Origin: Hepsetus odoe
Taxonomy: Eukaryota; Chordata; Actinopteri; Characiformes; Hepsetidae
Assembly: GCA_017165825.1 (NCBI GenBank)
Contig: CM029378.1
Location: 12,686,334-12,750,333, forward strand
Reading direction: 5' to 3'
DNA length: 64,000 nt
In this document: positions 37,301 to 47,655 of the stretch, piece after piece
Position numbering within the stretch: the first letter of the stretch is position 1
Layout of the letters: every line of letters starts with the position of its first letter
Notes under the pieces: model-generated
Database searches by the model: none
Seen by the model: only the letters and a program-made list of their open reading frames with translations
What the model was told of the DNA's origin: nothing
Program-made: the position numbers and the translations under genes

Positions 37301-40300
37301 GTTTAGTAATCAGGTTGTTTCATGCAGTCATTAGGCCAGCAGGTTGATTAGATGTTACCAAAAATAGGAGAAGCCAGTTAAATCTAAGCAACTACAAAGA
37401 TGTGCTTAGTGCCGATCAAATGCCTTTGAGCTGTGTCCATTTGGCCCTGAAAACACCTCATCTCAGATTGGACCTTTGATACAGCTGGAGTGGGCTTTCC
37501 CTGAAATGTTTTTCCTCTTTATTTTTTCTCCAAACATCTGGGTGACCAGTGAAAGAATGGGATTTATGAGGATGCTGATCTAAATCACTGCATGCCTTCC
37601 TCAAGTGATCATATGCAAAATTCCTTCTTGTAGGTTATATAAGCATTGTTTTTGAACATTTTTTGCCCAAGAAAGGTGAGACTAAACAACCTGTGTTGTA
37701 GAGTTCAGAGCATGGTGCTTTCCTCTCATTTTTGCAAACCTGCTTACTTTCACTCAGAAAAGAACATTCTTACCACGACAGGTTTATAATGTGTACCGCT
37801 TGATCTGTTTGAAACAGCTTTTGAAAGTTTTGAAACTTTGCTTCCAAGGCTTGAGTTCTTCAACATCACAGTCAGGCAGATAATATTGCTATGCTCCAAG
37901 AAATACCCTTTTATTCAGGACATGTCACTAAGTATGTTTTTTTTTTTGTTTAGTTTTTTTTGCAAGAGACAATCAAAATATTAGAATTTCATCTAGGATT
38001 ACAAATTACACATTTTTTATTCTGTTTTATCCACTCTGCACTGAACCTAACCAATTTAGACAGTTTTACTGCATTTATGATGAAACATACAGTTGATTAG
38101 TGTTCTTTAAGTATTGACAATATCAGGACATGCTCCAAAATGTCTATTTTTGTAATATAATTTTTCATAATAACAATAAATATTGTCCAATTGTCTAGGC
38201 TTACAAACATTTATTTAAACAGCAAAATTATTATTATGATTATTGCTGTTGTTTTTAAACAGCTCCAAGAAGCACATGAGCAAAAGCCACAGCCAATTAC
38301 AATATATCATTACCTGCTCACAGTGCGGGTCTTGGCTACAGGAAACAGATGATGTTTGCAGATGATGGTCTGCAAAGTGCAAAGTGCAACTTCAGGGTAT
38401 CTGACCAACAATAAGTGCAGATAGATAACTATATCTAATAAAGTGGATACCACTGTATATTGGCTTGTCTTCAGCATGTTGTTCCTGGGCTAAAGTTAGT
38501 CTTTCTCTAACTCTGATCACTGGAATTGCAATGTTCATTTACCAGTCTAGAATTGACTTCAACACCATATACCTTATGATTAACAAATGAATAAAAAATG
38601 TGGCAATAAGAGTTAGAAGATTAATGAAGAATCTGGCTCCTTGTTGCCTTCATTTCTGCTGAATGCAGCAGGCATACTGAGCCTAGTCCACTTCACTGAA
38701 GTGTACTGACAGATATAAGAATATTCCTTACACACAGCACACATATGATGTGTAACAGGTTAGCGGAAGCAGTGGTTCTAATTAGGAACATGAAGAAGAG
38801 AGTCTAGAGGCATGTGGGTGAAATGAGAACCCAGTGTGTGTGTGTGTGCATGAGTTTGTATGTGTGTGTGTGTGTTTTCTACTCTCCTCTGCTAAGAGAG
38901 TCTGCCTGGGCCAGGGAACACAGCTGCACAAACCCCATGGTCTCTATCCCTCATTCTGTCTCTCATGGAAACCCCCTGAGTTGTTATTGCCCCACTGATT
39001 TTTTCAGTGCTTTTCAAACAGTGCGATTTTTTGCAAAGTACAATATTGACATCATTATGTACTCGGTTTCTTGTTAAGAGAAAGTGAGAAGTTTGAAAGT
39101 GATCTTCCTCGAAGCAACAGGAGCTATGAAAGAAAAAGAGTCTGGGTGAGTAGGTCAATTGTGGGCTATAATTTAGCCAATCTGCTTCTTATTCAGATCT
39201 TTTATTCAAGTCTAAGCTCCATGTCTGGGTGATACTGAAGTATTTTGGAAAAATAATAATATTGTTACATTTGCCCAGGGGACAAAGAGACTCAGAGAAA
39301 TTGTAATCATGCCGGGGATGTGTGTTCACATCCACAGTATCTAGGGCAGCCCAGCCTCAGACTCCAGCTAGGCTGGTAAGTATGTTAGAGAGTTCACTGG
39401 GACACACTGGAGTGGGGCCTCTCTCCTTTAATTGCAGGCAAGCATAAAACCCTAGAGGGAGAGCTGTCAGTCAAAGTATGTTGTTGGTGTTTGGAGAGCA
39501 GGGCATTGCCGCAGGAAGCAGCTGCTGATTATGGGATGCAGAGGCTGATCTAATAGTTGGCTTGAGTAGACACACTACAGGGAGTTTAAGATTAATTTTA
39601 AGTAAGGCCCTGTTAAGAAATAAGTACAGCTTACTCATTCTCCCAAGTATACCCTAGTCTACAAATGTCTACGTGTGTAGCCTTTGTACTATCAATCATT
39701 TTATGAAAGTTAGCTTGCATGATTTGTAGTACATATAGCATTTTAGAATCACTCCTTTCCATACTCGTTTTTCACCCTCTTGAATGTGCCTATAGCACAG
39801 CAGTGCACTGTGGGTGAGTCAGGGTATGAAGGCTATGACTCACCATCTCCAGCTTACTCCACAGGAATGTTCCTTTGCCTCTCTGTAAATCAGAATTCAC
39901 ATCTGGACGAGGTGATGGATCCAGTCTTCCCATCACAGCATTGTAACCATTCCCCATGAGACATCTCTGCTCGGAGACAGCAGCTCTAATTTAGTGGCTC
40001 ACTTCTTCTTTCACTCCCTTTCGATCAACTCCTCGGGCCTCAGTATTTGGGCATTACATTTCTTGCTTCAAACGACTCTCTCCTGTCATTTTTTTAGCCG
40101 GGAGCCAGGTAGAAAAATCAAATCAGAAATCTCACTTATGTGAACCCAGGAAGCAAATAGAAAGCAGGAAAGCCTAAAAGGATGTGTCAAAATGTTTGTG
40201 ATGTCTTTAGAGTAGCGCCTGCAAACTCCTCCGCAGGCTGCAACTGATCTTATATCCCCCTGACCATCCGGAATCTCTGCAGAGTCGCTGCATGGACATG

Positions 40301-41051
40301 GATGATGAGAGAGCGTGAGAGGACTTGGCTGTGCTGGAGGCTGTGATCCAATACCAATACCGAGAGCCACGTCTGGGTTTGGTTAGTTCCAATTAACCCA
40401 ATTCAAACAGTCTCAACAGAGGAGATGAGGAGAGAGGAAAGGGGTCCAAGGGAAACAGCCTCCCTAACTGATATTTTTGTTGTGCCCCAGCTCCAAATTG
40501 CACACGCAAGAAGAGGTTAAGGTTGTGCTAGACCAGCACTGCAGGGAATAAGCAAGAAAATATTTTTTCTGCTGTTTTAATTGCCCTCTCCTCTCAAGAA
40601 GCACTTTAAACAATATTCCTTGGCTCTTCCTCTGCAAGCTTTCTTTGAAGTCACTTTAGAAGTCAAAACTGACAAGATACCAGAAACTGTGGTAAATATT
40701 TAGTAATCTGGTCATGGTATGAGGCCTTTTTTCCCCTTTCTTTTCCAAACACGCAATAGTTATCTGTCATCTTGACATGAAGTGATATGTCAGCAGGGAT
40801 AGGAGGTCTTAAGATCACCAGTTTAACGTCCCAGAAAAAAAAACAGCATTAAGATGATAACCTCTAGTTGCCCTACTTTGTGATAAAAATGTATCTTAAC
40901 GCTTCTGTGCAAAAGGGGTGGTTAGAATATTTAAAAAATGTGATGATGGTTGAATGCTGAATGCACTAATCAACAGGTATCTGATAATGTATTTCAGTGC
41001 AAAATAAAACAGGGCTCAGAGCACATTAGGAATACATTTTGAATATGCTGA
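34306..41051. other. Intergenic stretch, no gene recognised
   Basis: About 6.7 kb of AT-rich DNA. Seen in it are short TG runs at 38836-38874 and T-rich tracts near 37930. Some stretches such as 36230-36400 and 37400-37480 look less AT-rich and more complex than their surroundings, but conservation cannot be judged from one sequence. Confidence 0.6.
38836..38874. repeat. Interrupted (TG)n microsatellite
   Basis: Two TG runs separated by CATGAGTTTGTA. Confidence 0.85.
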
Positions 41052-41335
41052 GATCAGCCATAACATTAAAACCACCTATATAATATTGTGTAGATCCCCC
41101 TTATGCTGCAAAGAAAGCTCTCACCCATCAAGGCATGGAATCTTCAAGACCTTTGAAGGTGTACTGTGATATCTGGCACTGTATTATGTAATGTGGGGCC
41201 TCTGTGGCTCATATTAGTTTGTCTAGTACATCAGACAGTTGTTTGCTCGGTCTGGGGAATTTGAGGCCTAATCACCATCCTGAACCCTTTGTCATGCCCC
41301 TCAAAACATTCCTGAATAATTTTTTGCAAACTGTG
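41052..41335 (-). pseudogene. Decayed Tc1-like transposon end (third lineage)
   Basis: The plus strand begins GATCAGCCATAACATTAAAA and CCACC, the terminal sequence of a very common teleost Tc1-like element. It then follows that element's 3' coding end in reverse: ATATTGTGTAGATCCCCCTT, CAAGACCTTTGAAGGTGT, GATATCTGGCAC, TCTGGGGAATTTGAGGCC and CATTCCTGAATAAT. A block is deleted near 41185 and many bases are changed. Only one terminus is present, so it is a dead fragment. Confidence 0.8.
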
Positions 41336-43518
41336 AATGTGTATGTGTATATTCTTACACATCCATCTATTACTCTATTACTATCACTTTCTCTCTCATT
41401 TTAACACACAACACTAAGAATGGAGATTCATAGAGTAACAGTGTTAACTGTTCAGGGTTACAAAAGAAAAACTGAAGATGTTTTGCAAAGCAAAGTCTAC
41501 AGGAGAAGGGTCTGGAGTTTTATATAAGTCATTGCCTGCGGTGCAAATGCTATGAGCTCAACGCGAATGCTCTAGACAGGATATGAATACCCTCTTGAGC
41601 TGTGGCGTCTTCACCTGTCAGACGTGTAGCTTTAGACCACAGCCAGTTCAGTTTTTATAAAATCTGTTGGGAGGTATCCCCATTTTGACAGGTTAACCAG
41701 TTTTTTTGGAGTTTTTCTTGCTTTTTAAAATTTTTTTTTAATATATGACAGTGTTGTTGTTGTACAATATTAACACAGTGAGCAATGACTGGCTCCATTA
41801 TTGAAAGTCAGGGTGTTGTAAGGCTTTTGGTGCTTTGAGGTAGTAAACTGTTTTATGGAGTTGTAACACATATTAGAATAAATAGAAACAGTATTAATTA
41901 AACAAATCATTTTATGGATGTCATTGTGTTTGCTTGGCCATTCCTAGACCTCATCATAGACAAGGCATAGTACTATGTGTTGTCACTATCAAATTCCTGG
42001 CTTGCTGAGATCTCTAAACATCCTAACTTGGTCCCCACAATGGGAAATAGGAGTACATTCTCTGTATTAAAGCTTTTACTCTTCTTTAGTTACATATCTC
42101 ATAGTATGTAGACAAGAGATTCAACAGGACTCAGCGGTCAACAAAAGGAGCTACAGGTTCAGGCTTACTTTTTATCATCGTTATTAGTTTTCTATCATGA
42201 TAAATTGGAAAGTGTCATGTAAAACAATAATTCAAGCATCATGCATCATTTAAAATTGAGCTACAAATGATAAGAGCCAAAACTGAATATGAAACAGATC
42301 ACATATTTGTCTAGGCTACAAATGGAAAAAGCCTTTGTGGATTAGTTTAAGCTGAATTTGTGAGCTGTTGTTGACTCATATAACCCATCGCTTTCACTTA
42401 GTGTTGTATGAGCTTGCTGTGCCTCTTTCATGTTGCATTAGGCAAGAATGGAATCATAAATGCATACCCTTTTGTGACTTTTACAAGAGTGGAAACTGTG
42501 TAAACAGTTAGTGGAGGGAAAGCCCATAAAACATCAGCTGGTAAAGCGAGAGAATCAAAAATATATTGTATCAATAAAAAGATATCTCATCAAGTCAAAG
42601 ACAATGGCCTTGTGCTGTAAATAGTTTGGCTTATGTGTGTAAATGATATTACTCCTTTTTTTTAAAAAGTTAACTCTGGTGGGCTCTGTGCCAGGCTGAA
42701 AGTAATTAGCAACAAATTCCATTTTAATGACAGATATATGAATGCTTAACCCTGGGTGAGAAGTTAGAGAAGGCGTCACTCTGTTATGTAACTCAATATA
42801 GTTAAATCTAGTTAAAAAGTACCTTTCTTGTAGAAAAAATATGGTTGTATTTAAAAGGCTAATGTTCAACTTTTTTCTCATTTTTATTTTTTCATAAGGT
42901 ACATGCATAAAAGTGTGTGATCATTCATTGTTACAGGATCATTTCATAACCCCTCGAGACTGGTATATGTAATGATTACTGTTCTAATTTACTATCTAGT
43001 ATAAAAAAGCAATGTGGTCAGAAATGCTCCATAACCTGAAACTGATATATTTTGCAAAGGTGAATAATTGTAAAAATGTATGTTTTTGTTACATTACAAA
43101 CAGGCTCTTGTTGCATAGTGGGGCCGTTTTATTTTGTCCGCAATCCATTAATGCCATTTTTCATCCCAACTAAGCAAGAGTACACCTGTTTCTCCTTGTT
43201 TAATGACCTCATAAAAACTAGAATTGTCCCAAGCGGATGGGTAAATCAGAGCAACATATTTCCTCTTATATTGTAGCAAAACCTGCATGAACACAAAGAA
43301 CATATGATTCTAATGAAAGCCTAGTTTGGCATTTCTCTGAGTGCCTCTTATTAAGAATTCACCACATATGTTAGAACTGAATAAAGTAAAAAAAAATAGG
43401 ATAGATCTAATATATTAACTGACAAACATGCCATAATATATTAGATATTGATTACTATTAGTTGTTACATTTTTGTAAGTCAATACTAAGCCAAAGCATG
43501 GAAAATGAATGGAGAATA

Positions 43519-43553
<35 letters not shown>

Positions 43554-45054
43554 CAAAACAATTTCCCAGAAGTATGACATTTGCTTAGAAGAAGTAGTCC
43601 AAGAATAAAAAGCAATACAGGACCTTAAGCCACTCATCTACGTTTCTCCTGGAGATTTCCTTTGAACTTTTTATTGACAAGCTGAAACCAATGTAGATTG
43701 ATTCCATTATGTTGTATTACAACATCAAGGCCTAAATGTTCCTCTGGAGAAGAACATTTGGATAGTAATTAATCATAAGAACATAATGTCTGCCAACTCA
43801 CCTCAAGAAATACAGTTTATTTTTTTGGTAAACAATGTTGCGACGTACGTAGGGCCTAGTCAGATATTTTCCCACAGCAGAACGAGCATATATGATTTGT
43901 TCACATTAGAACACAAACATGGGATTACCTGTGATGAGAGATTAAGATCCATATTTCAGTATTGAATACTGGAAATGCTTTTCATGTAGAGGATTATAAT
44001 TGGAGAGCATGTTGAAAGAATAAAGTTTTAACATCTACTGTGGTTCATTACAGTGAAACACATCTGGCATGCTTTGCTAGGATCTTTTTTCACAATAATG
44101 AGACCAGTGCTTAGAAGCATGGCTACATTATGTAAGCTGGCAGACACTTTTGAGTTGAGCATTATGTAACAATCTAGAAAACAATTTCAAAAGTTAACAA
44201 CTGTATTGTATTTACTAAACAAAAGAAATTCAAAATCAAAAGCATTTTTTGACAAAATGCTTCCAACATATAGGGGATAGGAAGGAATAATTGGATGAAT
44301 CAAGGGTAAGTATGGGTTAAGGAGCTGATAAGTTTTTGCTATCAAAACCTGGTCTTTCGAACACAAGTTTATGAATGTTCTTCAAGGCTTGCTCAAATGA
44401 GATTCCAAAGAATCCTTGATTGCTGCAGATGTTCATTAGGCTCAATCTGCACTACATGCATGACATCGACTACATATATTTGTAAAACATTTATATTTTG
44501 TTGAGAGATAGTTCATACCTCTAATTACCCAGTCCCTGTAACTGGCTAGTTTTTGAGGATGACCTACATATGAATCTTTCAAGCGTAACACAGGCAAACG
44601 TAAGGCATAAAGCAGTGAAGAAAGAGGTACAGATGGTAAAAGATGATAAGGCTGGTGATTAGTATACCGGTGCTCCTTAGTGCTGAGTGGTTGGAACAGC
44701 ATTATCTTGGATTTTTAAATATGTAGGCACTTTGCAGTCAGACAAAGTTAAACACTTGTTCCTATTTCTTTAATTTAATCTACTCAATTTGCCAAATGTA
44801 ACAGTTTGACACTAAAAAAGTGTATTTTTGCACAAAAAATATGATTTCTAAAGAAATCTAAAGAAATTAGTAATAGCTCAAGACTTTTGCACAGTTCACA
44901 GACTTTTGCTCAATGTGTGCTATTTGGGTTTGAATTAGTGTAAGTAAGTTTCAGAACTTCTTTTGGAACTCTGGGAAACTGGGGATAATTCTCTGCAAAA
45001 TGGAATTTACAGTAAACTTTCTGCAATTTTCTGCTGATTTATAACTATGCAACA
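41336..45054. other. Intergenic stretch, no gene recognised
   Basis: About 3.7 kb of AT-rich DNA with one CA microsatellite (43521-43552). Open frames here (for example the minus-strand stretch 42555-42908) translate to low-complexity or unfamiliar sequence without splice-consistent neighbours. Confidence 0.6.
43521..43552. repeat. (CA)n microsatellite
   Basis: About 16 perfect units. Confidence 0.95.
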
Positions 45055-45191
45055 TCTTAGGAAGATGGGGAGGTTTATGTCAGCATGGGAAGACATTTGC
45101 AATATGAGGACAGTAAAACACATTGATGGAGAAGTATAACCAGGAGGAGGTCTGAAGGAGTTACTCTGTGCATTTTTGGACATAGAGAAAG

Positions 45192-45472
45192 CAGCAGCAG
45201 CCTAGTGTTTAGGGACTAGGCCCCAGGACTGGAAGGTTGAGGTTTCAAATCCGATATTTTAGGATGCCCTGAGATACCCTTGAGCAAGATACTATTCCCA
45301 ACCCCGCTCCCCAGACACTGGATGTTTGGCTGCCCTCTGCTGCACATGGTGTATGCATAAAATGGAGAAAAAGAATTTTGTTGTGGTTCACTTTGTGCCG
45401 CGCTGTGTGCTCACAATGACAAGCTGTCACTTTCACTTTACTTTCACTTCACTTTCACTTCACTTCTAATGA
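45192..45472 (+). mobile_element. tRNA-derived SINE nested in the LINE relic
   Basis: Same block order as the minus-strand copy at 9319-9536: CCTAGTG head, GGTTTCAAATCCG as a worn B box, TTGAGCAAG, GCTGCCCTCTGCTGC, GTGTGCTCACAATGAC, then a (CACTTT)n-like tail at about 45429-45468. It splits the LINE reading between LDIEK and the AEKY block, so it inserted later. Confidence 0.8.
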
Positions 45473-46075
45473 TTGGATACCTAGAGTATTGGTATTATAT
45501 GTTGAAGTCCATAATAGCAGAGAAGTACATTACAGTAGTACAGGATATGTGTGAGGACAGTGTGGCAGTGGTGAGGTGGGTGCATTTAAGAAAGAGGTGG
45601 GATTAACTGAGGATCATCACTGAGCCCTTTCTTGTTTCTTGTAGTAATGGACAGGGTGACAATGTTAGGCATGAGTCCCCTTAGACCATGATGTTTTCAG
45701 ATATTATGATCTGTAGTGGGAATAGGGAGCAACTTGACAAGACGAATTAAAAAAACTGGGATGAACAGTTCAGAGTAATTAGGAGTGTGGAGAAGAGGTG
45801 TAGAAGAGAGTGCAGGCAGGTTGGAATGGGTGGAGTTGAATGGCAGGAGTGATCTGTGACAGACAGGTACAAGCAAGAGTGAAAGGGAAAGTTTACAAGA
45901 TGGAAGTTTGACCAGTGTTTTAAGGATTGGAGGCAGTGGCAGTGATGATAAAATAAGGGGAGAGCTGGAGTATATATGAGTATATATAAAGGACAGCTCA
46001 GGTTGGATGAGGAGGGCAGAAGAAAGTCGAGGAGTATATTTGGAAAAGGATGTTGAGGATGGAACTGCTGTTATG

Positions 46076-46195
46076 GATTGGCAACCTGTCCTGGGTGTTT
46101 CCTTGGTTTTCGCCTTGTGAGAGCTGGGATATGCTCCAGCACCCCCTACAATCCTAATTAGAACAAGGGGCAATGAAAATGAGTGACTGAGAGAG
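46076..46195 (+). repeat. Interspersed repeat nested in the LINE relic
   Basis: GGCAACCTGTCCTGGGTGTT, AGCTGGGATATGCTCCAGCA, CCCCCTACAATCC and a GAAAATGAGTGACTGA tail follow a very common fish retroposon-type repeat. It interrupts the LINE between GATGGAACT and CAACTGCCAGG, which would otherwise join as the family's MELPG block. The similar GAACT/CAACT flanks may be a target duplication. Confidence 0.65.
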
Positions 46196-46599
46196 AGAGG
46201 TTGCAACTGCCAGGCAAGAGGGGAAGAAGGAAGCCACAGAGGAGCTTTATGTATGTGGTGAGAGAGGACATTGAGTGGTCAGTATGAAAGATACAGAGGA
46301 AGATATAGAGGAAAATATTCCTGGGAAATTGACTGTTGGTTACATGAAGTACATTTATATGAACCACAGGAAAAATAAAAAAGGAGAGTACAAGGAGTTT
46401 AACATTGATGAATGGCAAGAAGATGAATATGGCAGGTTGTGTATAGGTAACAAATAGCCAGTGAAAGAAAATACAGCTGTAGAGGTAATGTAACCTTGGA
46501 GGTCTTGTTTCCAGAGCAGAAAGTGAAAGACATCTGTTCAACATCAGGCAGCTTTTTATGGCAAAACTAGTCTAGGATCTTACCAAGAGGTTCCCCAAA

Positions 46600-47149
46600 C
46601 CAGCCTTTTTCTAGGGCGTGGGCTCACACAGGTGAGAGAAATTTCTAAATTTTTCAAACCGAAAACAGTATCAGCAAGAGTGAAACTTTTCAGAGTGTAT
46701 TATTGGCTATACACAGATCTGTCAGATTGACTTGTGTTATAGTGTGTGATGAGTCATTCTTTTTCTTGTCCTAGATCAAAATTAATCTCTATCTATCTCT
46801 ATCTTATTTATAAGATTTATTGCAATCTTTAGCTTTAAAGCCGTGCTTGAAGTTAACAACACGTGTTGTATTGGACAGAAAGTGTCAGGTATGAGATGCT
46901 TGTCAGTGCCCTGCAGAACTCCCCCTCTCTTCACAAGACTCCTCCTCGAAAGCACGGAGGCGCACTGGCGATAAAACCTGGACCCGAGTGGTCTAAGCTT
47001 CAGGACGGTCTGGCTCCGCTCAGGGAGCACCACCCTTTACACGGAGCAGCGACTGCACCTCAAACCCGACCACATCGCTTAGCAGGAATAAGTGATTGAC
47101 GTTTCCCCCTCCCTCTTTTTCCTTTACCCTCTCTCTCTCTCATTTTTCA
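46600..47149 (+). promoter_or_regulatory. thbs2: thbs2 promoter region (start not resolved)
   Basis: CpG and G+C rise between about 46860 and 47090 compared with the AT-rich flanks. Seen here are a GGGCGTGG box at about 46614 (Sp/KLF-like), a GCGATAAAACC stretch at about 46967 that could act as a weak TATA-like element, and TGATTGACGTTT at about 47092 (half CRE-like). These are pattern matches only, and the transcription start cannot be placed from sequence. Confidence 0.4.
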
Positions 47150-47332
47150 TGCATGCGCAACTGCGCCTGGAATCCTTTGGATCAACTTTTACGCACAGAA
47201 TTTCTGCCTTGCTTTTGGGGTCGCCATCCCTGCAGAGCTGATTCATGACATTCATTTTTGACGTCTTGTGAGGAATCTGGCCTTTCTTTCTTTTTTCCCT
47301 CCTTCAATCCAAGGATTGCGTCTTCAGCTAAG
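47150..47332 (+). other. thbs2: thbs2 noncoding exon 1 (5' end uncertain)
   Basis: A good donor (AAG/GTAAGG) at 47332/47333 ends a pyrimidine-rich leader and is followed by a short intron of 210 bases to exon 2 at 47543. A noncoding first exon followed by the signal-peptide exon is the usual thrombospondin-1/2 layout. GCATGCGCAACTGCGCC at about 47151 resembles an NRF1 site and could belong to the promoter, so the true start may be on either side of it. Confidence 0.5.
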
Positions 47333-47569
47333 GTAAGGAAAGGTGAACTCCGACCCCTAGGAGGGATTGTAGTCCTAAAGGTCTTCTTTTCAAAGCAAAA
47401 AGTGTACGGCTGCTCACTAACAGCTTTGGTGAGGTGAAGCAAGTGTAGAAGCTTTCCAGGAGTTTTTCCAATCCACCAAATCTGAGTAGAGTTCTTAAAG
47501 AGCTAGCATGCACAGGACATTTAATTAGTTTGCCTTTTTCAGTGTGAAAAGATTGCAGACTGAGCGGAA

Positions 47570-47647
47570 ATGTGTGTTGTTAGGAATGATGCTCCTCCAT
47601 GGATGCCACCTCGTCCTGGTCCTTTTGTGCACTTGTGTCTCCACTGA
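47570..47647 (+). other. Upstream ORF overlapping the thbs2 start codon
   Basis: An ATG 16 bases before the thbs2 ATG, in a different frame, opens 25 codons that run past the main start and stop at TGA 47645-47647, just before the exon 2 donor. Both ATGs have G at -3 and a non-G base at +4, so neither context clearly wins. Ribosomes using it could not simply reinitiate at the main ATG, so it should lower thbs2 translation. Confidence 0.55.
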
Positions 47648-47655
47648 GGAGCCAG
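47586..47655 (+). other. thbs2: thbs2 exon 2 coding part: signal peptide
   Basis: Residues 1-23 begin MMLLHGCHLVLVLLCTCVST, a short basic/polar start followed by a Leu/Val core and small residues near position 19-20, where signal peptidase would cut. The exon starts at 47543 after CCTTTTTCAG and ends in phase 1. Confidence 0.85.

Larger units (their letters stand above)
45055..46330 (+). pseudogene. Decayed RTE-type LINE (reverse transcriptase relic) with two nested insertions
   Basis: Pieces of the plus strand, in shifting frames, spell the RT and C-terminal region of an RTE-clade non-LTR element. MEKYNQ and CAFLDIEK (family: FVDLEKAYDRVP) come before 45190. AEKYITVVQDM is near 45515, LSPFLFLVVMDRVT near 45640, and TMMFSDIMICSGNREQ near 45690 (family: FADDIVICS, so the catalytic Asp pair is damaged). 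RVQAGWNGW, VICDRQVQARVKGKVYK follow near 45810-45900. LPGKRGRRKPQRSFMYVVRED is near 46208. The first gap is filled by a SINE (45192-45472), the second by another repeat (46076-46195). Frameshifts, stops and the missing DD make it inactive. The long minus-strand open frames here are its antisense. Confidence 0.8.

Noticed and set aside
46284..46457. A 57-codon charged open frame upstream of thbs2 (MKDTEED...)
   Set aside because: It starts inside the decayed RTE LINE: the preceding bases read the LINE C-terminal block in another frame, and this frame follows by a shift.
45697..46544. Two long minus-strand open frames (169 and 128 codons)
   Set aside because: They are largely antisense to the purine-rich RTE LINE relic and its nested repeat, with low-complexity Leu/Ser-rich translations and no splice or promoter context.
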